Of a stretch of DNA of 64,000 nucleotides, positions 15,852 to 23,782 are shown piece after piece; the first letter of the stretch is position 1, and every line of letters begins with the position of its first letter. Source of the stretch: Pseudocoprococcus catus (GTDB taxonomy: Bacteria > Bacillota > Clostridia > Lachnospirales > Lachnospiraceae); the NCBI RefSeq assembly GCF_019734885.1, contig NZ_JAAXCM010000039.1, positions 46,289-110,288 of the forward strand, read 5' to 3'. The notes beneath the pieces were generated by a model. It was not told the origin of the DNA. It saw nothing but the letters and a program-made list of their open reading frames with translations, and made no database searches. The position numbers were made by a program, and so were the translations under genes.

Positions 15852-17111
15852 ATGGAATTTAATGCAATGGAAGCCAGCGCAAAAGAATGTTTGGCATATT
15901 ATCAGGCAAAACTCGATGAAGAAGCATGGGAGGCTAAAAAGAACGGTAAGCTTGTCTGTTGGTCAGCTTCTGTAGCTCCTCCAGAATTCTGTGTAGCTAT
16001 GGATATCGCTATGGTTTATCCTGAAACACATGCAGCAGGTGCAGGCGCAAGAAAAGCATCTATGGATCTTCTTGAAGTAGCAGATGAAAAAGGCTACAAC
16101 ATTGATATCTGCTCATATGCACGTACAAACCTTGGTTATATGGAACTGCTGAAACAGGAAGCATTAACAGGTCAGAAACCTGAAAAACTGGCAAACTCCA
16201 AAGCAGCTTATGTTCCGCTTCCAGACCTGGTTATCACATGTAACAACATCTGTAATACACTGCTGAAATGGTATGAAAACCTTGCAAAGGAACTGAACAT
16301 TCCATGTATCATCATCGATGTTCCTTTCAACCATACAATGCCTGTATCCCGTCATAACAAAGAGTACATTGCAGATCAGTACAGAGCAGCCATCAAACAG
16401 CTGGAAGACATCACAGGCAGAGCATTTGATTATGATAAATTCTTTAAAGTTCAGGAACAGGTACAGCGTTCTGTATACTGGTGGAACAAAGTGGCTACAT
16501 ACGCACAGCGTAAACCATCACCACTGAATGGTTTCGATCTGTTCAACTACATGGCACTGATCGTTTGCGCAAGAGCAAGAGATTATGCTGAAATTACATT
16601 CCACAAATTTGCTGATGAACTGGAAGCAAAGGATGCTGCTGGTCAGTACGCATTCGGTGCACCGGAAAATGAAAAGCATCGTGTTACATGGGAAGGTATC
16701 GCCGTATGGACTTACCTTGGTGCAACATTCAAGGGCTTAAAGAATCAGGGTGCTGTTATGACAGGTTCTGCTTACCCAGGCCTTTGGAGCCTTGTTTACA
16801 CACCAGGTGATCTTGAATCCATGGCTGAAGCTTATACAAATGTTTATATCAATACATGCGGTCCTAACAGATACGAAGAATTCTACAAAGTTGTTAAGAA
16901 CTCCAAGAGTGACGGTATCGTTCTCCATCTGAACAGAAGCTGTAAACTGATGGGTCTGTTAAATAATGAAGGCGCAGAATATGTCAATGCAAAAATGGGT
17001 GTACCATATGTCAGCTTCGACGGTGACCAGACAGATCCTCGTGTCTTCACACCAGCTCAGTATGAGACACGTGTTCAGGCATTAACAGAGATGATGGACG
17101 AAAATCAGTAA
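15852..17111 (+). CDS. lcdA: (R)-lactoyl-CoA dehydratase alpha subunit
   Basis: 419 residues in the 2-hydroxyacyl-CoA dehydratase D-component family (HgdB/FldC-like). Long stretches match LcdA of A. propionicum as I recall it: LVCWSASVAPPEFCV, YPETHAAGAGARKA, PLPDLVITCNNICNTLLKWY, IDVPFNHTMPVS, SPLNGFDLFNYMALIV, LNRSCKLMG and DGDQTDPRVF. The conserved cysteines that bind the [4Fe-4S] cluster are in those motifs. The enzyme removes water from (R)-lactoyl-CoA via a ketyl radical to give acryloyl-CoA; it is oxygen-sensitive and needs LcdC. Same operon as lcdB, 20 bases apart. Confidence 0.94.
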   Translation: MEFNAMEASAKECLAYYQAKLDEEAWEAKKNGKLVCWSASVAPPEFCVAMDIAMVYPETHAAGAGARKASMDLLEVADEKGYNIDICSYARTNLGYMELLKQEALTGQKPEKLANSKAAYVPLPDLVITCNNICNTLLKWYENLAKELNIPCIIIDVPFNHTMPVSRHNKEYIADQYRAAIKQLEDITGRAFDYDKFFKVQEQVQRSVYWWNKVATYAQRKPSPLNGFDLFNYMALIVCARARDYAEITFHKFADELEAKDAAGQYAFGAPENEKHRVTWEGIAVWTYLGATFKGLKNQGAVMTGSAYPGLWSLVYTPGDLESMAEAYTNVYINTCGPNRYEEFYKVVKNSKSDGIVLHLNRSCKLMGLLNNEGAEYVNAKMGVPYVSFDGDQTDPRVFTPAQYETRVQALTEMMDENQ

Positions 17112-17131
17112 TCAGAGGAGGAATATATAAG

Positions 17132-18259
17132 ATGAGAACAGCGAAAGAGATCATTAATGAGTTTAAAGCAATTGCTGACAATCCTAGAAAAGCAATGGAT
17201 GACTATAAAAAAGAAACCGGTAAAGGTGCAGTAGGTATTATGCCTGTATACTGTCCAGAAGAAATCGTACATGCAGCAGGCTATCTGCCAATCGGTATGT
17301 GGGGTGCACAGAAGAAACAGATTTCAAAAGCACGTACTTATCTGCCTCCATTTGCATGCTCCATTATGCAGTCTGTAATGGAATTACAGTTAGAAGGCGT
17401 TTATGATGACCTGGAAGCAGTCATCTTCTCTGTACCATGTGATACATTAAAATGTATGAGCCAGAAATGGAACCGTCCAGTACCTGCTATCGTATTTACA
17501 CATCCTCAGAACCGTAAGATTGCAAAGGATGCAGCAAATGTATTTGCTCGTGAAGAGTTCAATATCGTTAAAGAGAAACTGGAAGACATCCTTGATGTTC
17601 ATATTTCCAATAAAGCAATCAAAAACAGTATTGCAGTTTACAATGAAAACAGAGCAGCTTGCCGTGAATTCTCTGATGTAGCAGCAGAATACGCAGCAGT
17701 TGTTACACCATCCGACAGACATGCAGTTATCAAAGCACGTTGGTTCATGGAGAAATCCCGTCATACAGCACTTGTTAAAGAACTGATCGCAGCTCTGAAA
17801 GCTGAGCCGGCTCCTGAATTCAAGGGTAAGAAGATTATCGTTACAGGTATTCAGGTTGAGCCATATGATGTACTTGATATCTTCCAGGAAAATGGTTTTG
17901 CTATCGTAGCAGATGACCTTGCTCAGGAAACACGTAACTTCCGTCAGGATGTTCCTGATGATGACGATGCCCTGATGGCACTGGCAAGAGCATGGAATGA
18001 ATTTGATGGATGTTCACTGGCAACAGATGCCAACAAACCAAAGGGTCAGATGATCATTGATGCAGTGAAGAAATATGGCGCAGACGCTGTTGTTGTATGC
18101 ATGATGAAATTCTGTGATCCAGAAGAATTTGACTATCCAATCCTTCTTCAGGAATTCGAGGCAGCAGGCGTGAAGAACCTGTATATCGAGGTAGACCAGG
18201 AATCTACAGCATTTGAACAGGTTAAAACACGTATTCAGACTTTCGCAGAAATTCTGTAA
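17132..18259 (+). CDS. lcdB: (R)-lactoyl-CoA dehydratase beta subunit
   Basis: 375 residues, the second HgdB-like subunit. Motifs are GIMPVYCPEEIVHAAGYLPI, LPPFACSIMQSVMELQLEG, VPCDTLKCMSQKW and MMKFCDPEEFDYPILLQEFE, with cysteines in PFACS, PCDTLKC and KFCDPEE for its own iron-sulfur cluster. GGAGG lies 9 bases before the ATG. It dimerises with LcdA. Codon use and length are like its neighbours, and there is no sign of damage. Confidence 0.93.
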   Translation: MRTAKEIINEFKAIADNPRKAMDDYKKETGKGAVGIMPVYCPEEIVHAAGYLPIGMWGAQKKQISKARTYLPPFACSIMQSVMELQLEGVYDDLEAVIFSVPCDTLKCMSQKWNRPVPAIVFTHPQNRKIAKDAANVFAREEFNIVKEKLEDILDVHISNKAIKNSIAVYNENRAACREFSDVAAEYAAVVTPSDRHAVIKARWFMEKSRHTALVKELIAALKAEPAPEFKGKKIIVTGIQVEPYDVLDIFQENGFAIVADDLAQETRNFRQDVPDDDDALMALARAWNEFDGCSLATDANKPKGQMIIDAVKKYGADAVVVCMMKFCDPEEFDYPILLQEFEAAGVKNLYIEVDQESTAFEQVKTRIQTFAEIL

Positions 18260-18286
18260 TATCAAGAACAGAGAGGGGTTTACAGT

Positions 18287-19990
18287 ATGTTTGCGATCAT
18301 AGCCTTTATTCCGATTATCGTTACGATTATTGTCATGGCCGGTTTTAACTGGCCTGCAAAAATCGCTCTGCCTCTGGCGTGGCTCATTACAGCCGTTGTA
18401 TGCTTCTTCGGATGGCAGATGGACTTCATTACAATTGCAGCGCACACTGTATCCGGATTCCTTACATCCATTGATACAATCGTCATTATTTTAGGTGCAA
18501 TTTTAATCATGAACACGTTGAAACATTCCGGTGGTATGGATGTTATCAATCATATGTTCACCAACATCAGCGATGACCCACGCATTCAGTTGATTATTAT
18601 CGGCTTTATGTTTGGCGCATTCATAGAAGGTGCCGCAGGATTTGGTACACCTGCAGCACTGGCTGCCCCTCTGCTGATCAGCGTCGGTTTTCCTCCTTTA
18701 TGTGCCGCCATGGTGGCACTTGTACTGAACAGCACACCTGTCCCTTTTGGTGCTGTCGGTACGCCGGCCGCTACTGCTTTTAATATGGTCAGCGGAGAAG
18801 TAGCAGACTCAGGTATCGCCAATGTCGAGGCCTGGAAACTTGGATTGACAAAATGGGTTGCTATTCCAAGTGCAATCATTTGTCCAATCATCATTTTTGT
18901 AGCAATGTGCATGATGTGTAAAATGTTTGGCAAGACGAAATCCATCAAACCGGCACTGGAATGTATTCCATATATTCTGATGTCAGCAGTGGCTTTCTGT
19001 GTGCCATATATCATCTGTGCGATGTTCCTCGGACCGGAATTCCCATCACTGATCGGTGCGCTGATTGCATTGGTCATCTGTATTGTGACAGCTCGAAAGG
19101 GTATTCTCGTTCCAAAGTCAAAATTTGAATTCCCGGCGCGTTCCGAATGGGATGCAGCATGGAAATCTGCAACAGCAGAAGAAGCAGAACAGGCAGAAAC
19201 TGAAAATAAAGTTGTGGAAAGTAAGATTTCACCGGTGATGGCATGGGTGCCATACGGACTGATCGCTATCATCCTTGTTGTGACACGTATTCCACAGTTG
19301 GGTATTAAAGGTATTCTGAATGTTTCTACCGCACCGTTTGCGGTGTCACTCAGCCATATTTTTGGTGTAGAAGTTAACTGGAGCTTTAAATGGGCATGGA
19401 ATCCTGGCGTTCTGCCATTCATCCTTGTTGCACTGCTGATCATTCCTCTTCATAAGATGAAAGCAGAGCAGGTGAAAGCAGCATGGAAAGAAACCGGACA
19501 GATGGTCGGCGGCGCAGCTATCGCTCTGATGTTTGGTATCGCTATGGTACAGCTTTTCAGAAACTCCGGTGCACAGTTCAATCACAGTGGTATGGACAGT
19601 ATGCTGATCGTTATGGCAAATGGTATGGCCGATCTGTTTGGTAAGGCTTACATTGTTGTATCACCGCTCATCGGTGTTATCGGTGCCTTTATCTCAGGTT
19701 CAGCAACTGTATCGAATACATTATTCTCAACACTGCAGTTTGCAGCAGCGGTTCGTCTTGGACTGCCGGCTATGTTAATTGTAGCTATGCAGGTTATGGG
19801 CGGCGCCATGGGTAACATGGTTTGCGTCAACAACATCGTTTCAGCATGTGCAACCTGTGGTACAGTAGGAACTGAAGGACGTCTGATTCGTTCCAACATT
19901 GTTCCTTGTCTGATCTATGCTGTTCTGACGATTTTAATTCTTGGCGGTATGATCATGGCTGGTATCGACCCAGCAGCAGCGCTTCAGTAA
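18287..19990 (+). CDS. lctP: L-lactate permease (LctP family)
   Basis: 567 residues, about 13 hydrophobic spans. Family motifs include [54 protein letters not shown] and [17 protein letters not shown]. This family takes up lactate (and glycolate) with protons or sodium. It starts 27 bases after lcdB with GAGAGGGG before the ATG, so it is the last gene of the acrylate operon and ties that operon to external lactate. A terminator follows at 20043. Confidence 0.93.
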   Translation: MFAIIAFIPIIVTIIVMAGFNWPAKIALPLAWLITAVVCFFGWQMDFITIAAHTVSGFLTSIDTIVIILGAILIMNTLKHSGGMDVINHMFTNISDDPRIQLIIIGFMFGAFIEGAAGFGTPAALAAPLLISVGFPPLCAAMVALVLNSTPVPFGAVGTPAATAFNMVSGEVADSGIANVEAWKLGLTKWVAIPSAIICPIIIFVAMCMMCKMFGKTKSIKPALECIPYILMSAVAFCVPYIICAMFLGPEFPSLIGALIALVICIVTARKGILVPKSKFEFPARSEWDAAWKSATAEEAEQAETENKVVESKISPVMAWVPYGLIAIILVVTRIPQLGIKGILNVSTAPFAVSLSHIFGVEVNWSFKWAWNPGVLPFILVALLIIPLHKMKAEQVKAAWKETGQMVGGAAIALMFGIAMVQLFRNSGAQFNHSGMDSMLIVMANGMADLFGKAYIVVSPLIGVIGAFISGSATVSNTLFSTLQFAAAVRLGLPAMLIVAMQVMGGAMGNMVCVNNIVSACATCGTVGTEGRLIRSNIVPCLIYAVLTILILGGMIMAGIDPAAALQ

Positions 19991-20042
19991 GTGCTGAATT
20001 ACTTTCATATAATTTAATAAGTCCATTCGTTATTAACATAAG

Positions 20043-20091
20043 AAGTCGCATCCTCTGCTTTTATGGGATCAAGCAGAGCATGCGGCTTTTT
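20043..20091 (+). terminator. Terminator of the acrylate operon
   Basis: AGTCGCATCCTCTGCTT pairs with AAGCAGAGCATGCGGCT, then a T run. Confidence 0.85.
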
Positions 20092-20133
20092 ATGTTTTAA
20101 TAATGCAGTGGTTTGCTTTTAATAAGAACGGTT

Positions 20134-20347
20134 TTATGATATAATGTGCGTAAGCAATGAGCAGTGCCAATCGAGAATATGCAGACCGAACATGCTTGCA
20201 TGGTGAGGTCTGCATATATCGAGAGTGATAGGGCGAATGCCCGTCAGCCAGAAAAAACTCTGATTTTTCTGGCATGCACTGCGGACTAAAACTCATGATA
20301 GCTGCATACGCAGCGTCAAGCACCAAAGGTGCGAATCATGATATACT
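20134..20347. repeat. Mosaic palindromic element 1 with extended -10 at both ends
   Basis: Begins TTATGATATAATGTGCGTAAG and ends in a 52-nt block (20294-20345) identical to 48517-48568. Inside are stems ATATGCAGACC/GGTCTGCATAT, GCCAGAAAAA/TTTTTCTGGC, GCTG/CAGC, GCACC/GGTGC and an outer CATGAT/ATCATG. TGATATAAT at the left end and TGATATACT at the right end are extended -10 sequences. The right one points at the HAD gene 80 bases downstream. Confidence 0.75.
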
Positions 20348-20428
20348 AAAAGAAAAGTGGGATGTGACAATCACTAGCAGTTCGAGTTTTGAACTGCTAT
20401 TTTCAACGGTAAAGCGGAGGATAAAAGC

Positions 20429-21115
20429 GTGGTCGATACAGTTTTGTTTGACTTGGATAATACATTGTTGGACTTCAATAAAGCAGAGAAAATAGCGGTG
20501 GAACGAACCTTGCGGGAAATGGGCGTGACGCCGGATGAGAGAATGTTAAAGCGTTATAGTGAGTTGAATCTGGCTCAGTGGCATTTGCTGGAGCAGGGAA
20601 AGATTACAAGATCTCAGGTGAAAGTACAGCGCTATGTGAATCTGTTCCGGGAGTATCATATAGAAGGTGACCCGGCAGAAGCTGCAAAAGTTTATGAAGC
20701 CTATCTTGCCATTGGTCACTATTATGTAGAAGGTGCCGAGGAACTTCTGAAGCACCTATCTGAAAAATATCGCCTTTATATGGTCACAAACGGCACTCTC
20801 AGCGTACAAAAAGGACGCATCAAAAGTGCCGGGATGCGTCCTTACTTTAAAGATATATTTATATCAGAAGAAATCGGTTACGATAAACCGGGCAAAGCCT
20901 ATTTTGACTATTGCTTTTCAAGAATATCGAACTTTCATAGAGAGAACACCGTTATCATTGGTGACAGCCTTACCTCAGACATACTGGGCGGCAAAAACGC
21001 CGGTATCCGTACCGTCTGGTATAATCCGCATGGCAGTGAGAATGCCTCAGAAATTCAGTCGGATTATCAGGTAGGGGAGCTTGCTGAGATTGAAAACTTA
21101 TTGGAAAAAATTTAG
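20429..21115 (+). CDS. HAD-family nucleotidase (YjjG-like)
   Basis: 228 residues starting at GTG 20429 with GCGGAGG 8 bases upstream. HAD motifs are DLDNTLLDF (nucleophile Asp), MVTNGT (motif II), KPGKAYFDY (motif III Lys) and IGDSLTSDILGGKNAG (motif IV). YjjG/YfnB members remove phosphate from non-canonical pyrimidine nucleotides, a house-cleaning role; phosphatase activity is secure, substrate is not. Its promoter is probably supplied by the repeat element just upstream. Confidence 0.88.
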   Translation: MVDTVLFDLDNTLLDFNKAEKIAVERTLREMGVTPDERMLKRYSELNLAQWHLLEQGKITRSQVKVQRYVNLFREYHIEGDPAEAAKVYEAYLAIGHYYVEGAEELLKHLSEKYRLYMVTNGTLSVQKGRIKSAGMRPYFKDIFISEEIGYDKPGKAYFDYCFSRISNFHRENTVIIGDSLTSDILGGKNAGIRTVWYNPHGSENASEIQSDYQVGELAEIENLLEKI

Positions 21116-21222
21116 TTTTGCGTTGATGTTCTACGCATAGAGGCAGGCAAGTATTGCAACTATATTGAGTGTAGATTTGAGTCAGGAAATTGTAGATGAT
21201 ACAAAAAATGACAGTATGGCTT

Positions 21223-21270
21223 AAAATTCCAGTCATCTCTATTATTGAAGATGACTGGAATTTTGTTTGT
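21223..21270 (+). terminator. Terminator after the YjjG-like gene
   Basis: AAAATTCCAGTCATCT pairs with AGATGACTGGAATTTT, followed by GTTTG. Confidence 0.8.
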
Positions 21271-21379
21271 GCCTAATCGCGCCGGTTTTTCAACGCTGTA
21301 AGCGGACCATTCGCTGGACGTGGAAGTGCCGGATTGTGTGATAAATGAATGATTTTCGCAAGTGTGAGATTTAAAAGGC

Positions 21380-21408
21380 TTGCGAAATAAAGATGAAAAT
21401 GGTAGTAT
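21380..21408 (+). promoter_or_regulatory. Promoter of the Cof-type phosphatase gene
   Basis: -35 TTGCGA, 17-base spacer, -10 TAGTAT, 41 bases before the ATG at 21449. The rest of the 330-base gap 21116-21448 holds only the terminator and unrecognised sequence. Confidence 0.6.
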
Positions 21409-21448
21409 GATGAAGTGGATAAGATTGAGTAAAGAAAGGAACTGACAG

Positions 21449-22252
21449 ATGATTCGTTTACTTGCATTAGATATGGATGGTACTTGCCTGAACGGGCGCA
21501 GCCGGATGACAGAGGAGACAATTCGTACAATACGTAAGGCTGCAGATGCAGGCATCATCATCGTGCCGACAACAGGACGTCCATTGGCGTGTCTGCCATA
21601 TCGGCTGACGCAGGAGAAAGGTTTGTATCGATATACGATCACTTCCAATGGTGCACAGGTTGTAGATCTTGAAGAGAAAAAGACCATTTTTCGGATGCTG
21701 ATGAAACGTGAACGGGTGATACAGTTTCTGAAGGAATGTGAAGGATTGAATGTGGTCCGGATGACACACATACAACATCAGTATGTGATGGAAGGACCGT
21801 TGATGGAAGTGGCAGGACGCATTGTTTACGGCAGGGACGTGGATGGCATCCGCAGGGTCAATGATATGGAAGCCTTTGTTGAAAAAATTCATTATGATAT
21901 AGAAGAAGTACAGGTCTATTTTTTCTCGGGCAGAACCCGAAGAAAGGTTGCAGAGATACTTGAAGGCTATCCGGATTTTTCATCAGCTTTCGGAAGCAAA
22001 TATGTGGAAATATTTGCGAAGAACACATCCAAAGGAACCGCATTAAATGCATTGGCATCAAGGCTTGGCATTGCTAAAGAGGAAATTGCCTGTATCGGTG
22101 ACAGTGCCAATGATCTGCCGATGTTTGAAGCGGCAGGATTGAAGGTCGCCATGGGCAATGCAGTGCAGGAATTGAAGAAAAAAGCCGACATAGTCGCTTA
22201 TTCCAATCATATTGATGGCGCAGCGAAGGTCATTGAGCAATACATTTTGTAA
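21449..22252 (+). CDS. Cof-type HAD-IIB phosphatase
   Basis: 267 residues. HAD motifs LALDMDGTCLNG (motif I), TTGRPLACLPY (motif II), the C2B cap from about 80 to 190, NTSKGTALNALASRLGI (motif III Lys), and CIGDSANDLPMFEAAGLKVAMGNA (motif IV). This is the Cof/YidA/YkrA group, which dephosphorylates sugar phosphates, flavin precursors or PLP; the exact substrate cannot be read from sequence. RBS AAAGGAA precedes the ATG. Single gene with its own promoter and terminator. Confidence 0.92.
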   Translation: MIRLLALDMDGTCLNGRSRMTEETIRTIRKAADAGIIIVPTTGRPLACLPYRLTQEKGLYRYTITSNGAQVVDLEEKKTIFRMLMKRERVIQFLKECEGLNVVRMTHIQHQYVMEGPLMEVAGRIVYGRDVDGIRRVNDMEAFVEKIHYDIEEVQVYFFSGRTRRKVAEILEGYPDFSSAFGSKYVEIFAKNTSKGTALNALASRLGIAKEEIACIGDSANDLPMFEAAGLKVAMGNAVQELKKKADIVAYSNHIDGAAKVIEQYIL

Positions 22253-22314
22253 TGGCTTATCTTTAGGATTGATTTTTGGTCAGAACAGATAATTATATAA
22301 AATATGTGCATACT

Positions 22315-22371
22315 AATAGAGCATTCAGAAGGTTGTCATTTGAATATAACACTTTCGGATGCTCTATTTTT
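22315..22371 (+). terminator. Terminator after the Cof-type gene
   Basis: AATAGAGCAT pairs with ATGCTCTATTTTT across a long loop that itself contains TTCAGAA/TTCGGA-like pairing. Confidence 0.75.
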
Positions 22372-22488
22372 CGTGCTGCAGGAGGTCCGGTGAGATTTTT
22401 CGCAGCATGGAGATACATTGCGTACCGGAAAATGTATACGCTGCTCTTGTGAGCAGTCATTATTTTAAGGAGAAACGAGGTATGGAAT

Positions 22489-22920
22489 ATGGAAGAACAG
22501 ACATTGCACATTTTAAATGAATGCAGCTCAGGGTGCAAGATGGCCATTCACAGCATGCAGCAGATTTTGGAGTATGTGGAAAATGAAAAGCTGGAGCAGG
22601 TGATTATGGCGGCAGAACGCAAGCACAAGGAAATTGCGGCACGAACAGCAAAGGCGTTGACAAGTTATGGAGAAAAAGGAAAGAAGCCGGGAGCGGCGGC
22701 AGAAACATTTGCCTGGCTGACAACAGAAATGAAGATGTTGATCCGGGATGACAGCAGTCAGATTGCAAAGATTATGACCAACGGATGCAACATGGGCATT
22801 CAGTCCATCATGGAAGTTTTGAATGAAAACCCGGAGGCGGATAGAGAAAGCAAAAATATTGCCGGAGATCTAGTGAAGGCCGAGGAACATTTTGCGGATG
22901 AATTGAAGGCATTTCTGTAA
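22489..22920 (+). CDS. Small predicted four-helix protein, function unknown
   Basis: 143 residues, nearly all predicted helix and rich in Glu, Lys, Ala and Met. Segments CSSGCKMAIHSMQQILEYVE, LEQVIMAAERKHKEIAARTA, FAWLTTEMKMLIRDDSSQIA and GCNMGIQSIMEVLNE suggest a four-helix bundle. A repeated pattern CKMAIHSM/CNMGIQSI in helices 1 and 4 hints at internal duplication, and regularly spaced Glu/His could bind metal (ferritin-like), but no classical EXXH pair is seen. GAGG lies about 10 bases before the ATG. It may be a stress or carrier protein; I do not recognise a named family. Confidence 0.6.
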   Translation: MEEQTLHILNECSSGCKMAIHSMQQILEYVENEKLEQVIMAAERKHKEIAARTAKALTSYGEKGKKPGAAAETFAWLTTEMKMLIRDDSSQIAKIMTNGCNMGIQSIMEVLNENPEADRESKNIAGDLVKAEEHFADELKAFL

Positions 22921-23052
22921 CTATTTCAGCGTGACAGCAAATTAGGCAGGACAGCAAATTGTGAAGCCGGATGAAAGAAAAGTTAGAGGCATTAAAACAG
23001 AAGTGCGGGAACTGATAGAAGTCAAAAAATTGTTATACTCTTATTAGAAGGT

Positions 23053-23085
23053 CAGTGAATGGTCAAAATGCAGAGCCATTCACTG
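23053..23085. promoter_or_regulatory. Hairpin upstream of the three-gene signalling cassette
   Basis: CAGTGAATGG pairs with CCATTCACTG around a short loop, 22 bases before the ATG at 23107. With no T run it is not a classical terminator; it could be an operator or a 5' leader stem. Confidence 0.5.
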
Positions 23086-23106
23086 GCAGATTGAAAGGAG
23101 TCAACA

Positions 23107-23691
23107 ATGGGAAAAGGAAGTAAAGTAATAAAAATTAAGCATGAAGAAGACAGCATTTTTGTCGGCGCAGCCTGGGGGAGAAAAAGAACAAGATGGGGAC
23201 GAAAAGGAGCCAGATTGACACTGGAAGCTATATCGGATTATTTGAAAAAAGGAGCTGGTGTGCATAGTGAGGATGTTTATCTGGACGAAATAAAGTGTGA
23301 TTTGCTTAGGTCGATTCGCAAAAGGTTATATCAGCAAGCTTTAAAGGATGGAAAAGAAATAAAGGAATATGAGTGCAGTTTTGAAGGGGTTGTGATATGG
23401 CCGGAAAAAAATAAATTTATCTGTTTTAATTTTGGCGATGGTGCCGTTTTGGGCAAAACAGATCAAGGACATATAGGCAGTCTGCTGCTATCTGAAAAAA
23501 GAATCAGGAAGCCCCCGCAATTGACGATGGATGGAGCTGTTTCTGACGTCGGACTGAAAAGAGGTGTTTGGTCAGCTTATCATGAGTTGTATATACTGGA
23601 AGGACGTCAGGAGCGATGGGCGATGTCCGTCAGTGAGGATAAAATAGAAGAAGGGGAGAATCCGCTGCTTTTGTCGATAAAAGCCTGTTGA
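23107..23691 (+). CDS. Degenerate PP2C-like protein (cassette gene 1)
   Basis: 194 residues. The central strand pair FEGVVIWPEKNKFICFNFGDGAVLG resembles the PP2C core in which a buried strand ends in the metal-binding GDG/GDS turn. The preceding GRKGARLTLEAISDYL resembles the long helix after the PP2C DGxGG motif. The DGxGG aspartate itself is replaced (VGAAWGRKR), and no terminal D-N pair is seen, so it may be a pseudophosphatase or not a phosphatase at all. GGAG lies 8 bases before the ATG. The gene is followed after 91 bases by the unknown acidic gene and then the kinase, the kind of neighbour a PP2C acts on. Family call is tentative. Confidence 0.45.
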   Translation: MGKGSKVIKIKHEEDSIFVGAAWGRKRTRWGRKGARLTLEAISDYLKKGAGVHSEDVYLDEIKCDLLRSIRKRLYQQALKDGKEIKEYECSFEGVVIWPEKNKFICFNFGDGAVLGKTDQGHIGSLLLSEKRIRKPPQLTMDGAVSDVGLKRGVWSAYHELYILEGRQERWAMSVSEDKIEEGENPLLLSIKAC

Positions 23692-23782
23692 CAGAGGCAG
23701 AAGCATGGAGAAATTGTGTACAATAGGCGATGTTTATGAGATAATAGATGTTAGTGAATAAACGGTAAAGGAGAGAGAAAGA

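Noticed and set aside
18586..19443. 285-codon minus-strand frame opposite the lactate permease gene
   Set aside because: Shadow of a strongly codon-biased membrane protein gene on the plus strand.
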